Part shown: piece after piece, positions 62,528 to 64,000 of the stretch
Layout: every line of letters begins with the position of its first letter
Numbering within the stretch: position 1 is the stretch's first letter
Source of the DNA: Flavobacterium sufflavum
Lineage (GTDB): Bacteria; Bacteroidota; Bacteroidia; Flavobacteriales; Flavobacteriaceae
Direction: 5' to 3'
DNA length: 64,000 bases
NCBI RefSeq assembly: GCF_004016525.1
Contig: NZ_SACJ01000002.1
Coordinates: 558,001-622,000, forward strand
Notes under the pieces: generated by a model
The model's input: the letters and a program-made list of their open reading frames with translations, nothing else
Told to the model about the DNA's origin: nothing
The model's database searches: none
Position numbers and translations under genes: made by a program

Positions 62528-64000
62528 ATGATCGAAATTAATAAAAAGAGTTACTTCAGATTGGTGTGTAGCGCCATAGGATTTCTGGTTTTGTTTGGTT
62601 GTAAACAAGCTCCGTTTGCTGATAAAAAAGAGTATTCAAATGAAGAACTGTACAGACCCAACTTTCATTTTACGCCTAAAAAAGCCTGGATGAACGACCC
62701 TAACGGGATGTTTTATTATAATGGCTATTACCATCTTTATTTTCAATATTATCCGGATTCAACTGTTTGGGGACCGATGCACTGGGGACATGCAATAAGT
62801 ACCGATATGGTTACCTGGACAGAAAAACCAATTGCCATTTATCCGGATGAAAAAGGATATATTTTTTCAGGAAGTGCAGTAGTTGATTTAAAAAATACTT
62901 CTGGTTTTGGGAGTCTGAAAAATCCGCCTATCGTAGCGATGTTTACCTATCATAATCCTGAGAAGGAGAAAGCCAATGCACCGGGAGTACAATCTCAGGG
63001 AATCGCTTATTCGTTAAATGAAGGTCTGACCTGGACTAAGTATAAAAATAACCCAGTGGTTGAGTTTCCGAGTAAAAAGGATTTCAGAGATCCAAAAATG
63101 ACTTGGGATAATATTCATAAACAATGGCTGATGGTTCTGGCTGCTGGGAATAAAACAATGTTTTATGGTTCGAAAAACCTAAAAGATTGGGAATTGCTTT
63201 CTGATTTTGGTGAAAATATTGGAGCTCACGGAGGTGTTTGGGAATGTCCTGATTTCTTCCCGCTGCTTGTAGAAGGTTCAGATGAATACAAATGGGTGCT
63301 TTTACTGAGTATCAATCCGGGAGGCCCTAATGGCGGTTCGGCTACGCAATATTTTGTGGGAGATTTTGACGGTAAGACATTTAAGCTGGATGAATCTTTT
63401 TCTAAAGATATAAATAAAGAAAAAGGGTTATGGATAGATTACGGAAGGGATAATTATGCAGGAGTTACCTGGTCGAATATTTCAGAAATCGATGGCAGAA
63501 AGTTGTTTATAGGTTGGATGTCTAATTGGGAATATGCCCAAAAAGTTCCAACTCAAAAATGGAGAAGCAGTATGACTATGCCAAGAGAATTAAAACTGAT
63601 TAAAGAGGATAATCATTACAGGGTTTCTTCTCAGCCGGTTAGGGAATTACAAAATTATGTGGCAAAGACCATAAAGAAAGAAACTCTTAAAATTAAGGAT
63701 AAAAAAACAGTCTTAATTGATAGATCACTGGTTGATTTAACAAAGTTAGACATTCAGTTTACTTTGAAGAACCTAAAGAAAGATGTCTATACCTTTTCAC
63801 TATCCAATGGTTCCAATAATACCATAAGTTTCGGTATCAATAAAAAAGACAAATACTTTTTTATCGACAGAAAAAAATCAGGGGATTTGTCTTTTTCGGA
63901 TGCGTTTGCAAAGCAAATTTCTAAAGCTCCCTTTACGGAGGATTTTGATAAAATTGACGTAAGAGTCATCGTTGATAAAACGTCAATTGAAGTCTTTTAT
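62528..64000 (+). CDS. Glycoside hydrolase family 32 (fructan/sucrose hydrolase), 3' end beyond window
   Basis: 491 codons in frame to the last base with no stop, so the gene continues past the window. Lipoprotein signal peptide with Cys25 (LVLFGC), pointing to an envelope-attached enzyme. GH32 catalytic residues are all present: Asp57 in WMNDPNG (nucleophile), Asp188 in FRDPK (transition-state stabiliser) and Glu239 in WECPDFF (acid/base). The C-terminal beta sandwich is reached (VIVDKTSIEVFY). It cleaves beta-fructosyl bonds in levan, inulin, sucrose or raffinose. It starts 4 nt after the transporter gene, so they share an operon. Confidence 0.95.
   Translation, partial: MIEINKKSYFRLVCSAIGFLVLFGCKQAPFADKKEYSNEELYRPNFHFTPKKAWMNDPNGMFYYNGYYHLYFQYYPDSTVWGPMHWGHAISTDMVTWTEKPIAIYPDEKGYIFSGSAVVDLKNTSGFGSLKNPPIVAMFTYHNPEKEKANAPGVQSQGIAYSLNEGLTWTKYKNNPVVEFPSKKDFRDPKMTWDNIHKQWLMVLAAGNKTMFYGSKNLKDWELLSDFGENIGAHGGVWECPDFFPLLVEGSDEYKWVLLLSINPGGPNGGSATQYFVGDFDGKTFKLDESFSKDINKEKGLWIDYGRDNYAGVTWSNISEIDGRKLFIGWMSNWEYAQKVPTQKWRSSMTMPRELKLIKEDNHYRVSSQPVRELQNYVAKTIKKETLKIKDKKTVLIDRSLVDLTKLDIQFTLKNLKKDVYTFSLSNGSNNTISFGINKKDKYFFIDRKKSGDLSFSDAFAKQISKAPFTEDFDKIDVRVIVDKTSIEVFY

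Overview
The window is chromosomal DNA of a gliding Flavobacterium-like member of the Bacteroidota. The evidence is the low G+C content, the promoters of the form TTTG-N17-20-TAnnTTTG, the gliding genes gldB and gldC, a SusC/SusD pair, a hybrid two-component regulator and the arrangement of the division cluster.

Layout. 1-2700: the end of an ECF sigma factor gene, a membrane protein and an outer-membrane barrel protein. 2.7-9.4 kb: housekeeping genes (dnaG, an orphan NarL-type regulator, nadE, gldB-gldC, engB, an alpha/beta hydrolase). 9.6-25.6 kb: a complete division and wall (dcw) cluster, mraZ-rsmH-ftsL-ftsI-murE-mraY-murD-ftsW-murG-murC-ftsQ-ftsA-ftsZ, closed by a strong terminator and followed by a yqeY-like gene. 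26.2-26.8 kb: an intact tRNA-Arg, a frameshifted GIY-YIG gene and a second, broken tRNA-Arg copy with a 20-21 nt palindrome in each of two loops.

27.2-54.9 kb is mostly sulfur metabolism. The first operon has SusC, SusD, two arylsulfatases, two tiny membrane proteins, a fatty-acid-hydroxylase-family enzyme and an exported rhodanese-thioredoxin fusion. The second has an exported formylglycine-generating enzyme, serine acetyltransferase, cysteine synthase, a family 2A encapsulin shell and its cysteine desulfurase cargo. Further on are an Rrf2 regulator, an O-acetylhomoserine sulfhydrylase and homoserine dehydrogenase. In combination, sulfate esters would be imported and hydrolysed, sulfur fixed into cysteine, and cysteine sulfur mobilised by the desulfurase inside a protein shell.

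The most interesting signal is regulatory. Each of the three sulfur transcription units begins with a consensus promoter, then a 78-97 nt leader, then a tiny open reading frame rich in adjacent Cys codons (C-terminal CCCC, CCC, or LCCMMPMC; a fourth, MKLMCC, lies just before susC). In front of the sulfhydrylase gene the mini-ORF is followed by a textbook intrinsic terminator. This looks like a cysteine (or Cys/Met) responsive ribosome-mediated attenuation regulon, similar in idea to polycysteine leader ORFs known in mycobacteria.

45.2-50.1 kb is an accessory patch: an LRR-Roc-COR-TIR protein, a DUF2461 gene flanked by repeats, and a broken polyvalent-protein fragment. 55.1-64 kb carries an MtfA-like peptidase and a sugar locus: a hybrid two-component regulator with a periplasmic sugar-binding domain, a GH27 alpha-galactosidase, an MFS sugar porter and a GH32 fructan/sucrose hydrolase that runs off the end. 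A decayed second copy of the MFS gene start lies upstream of GH27.
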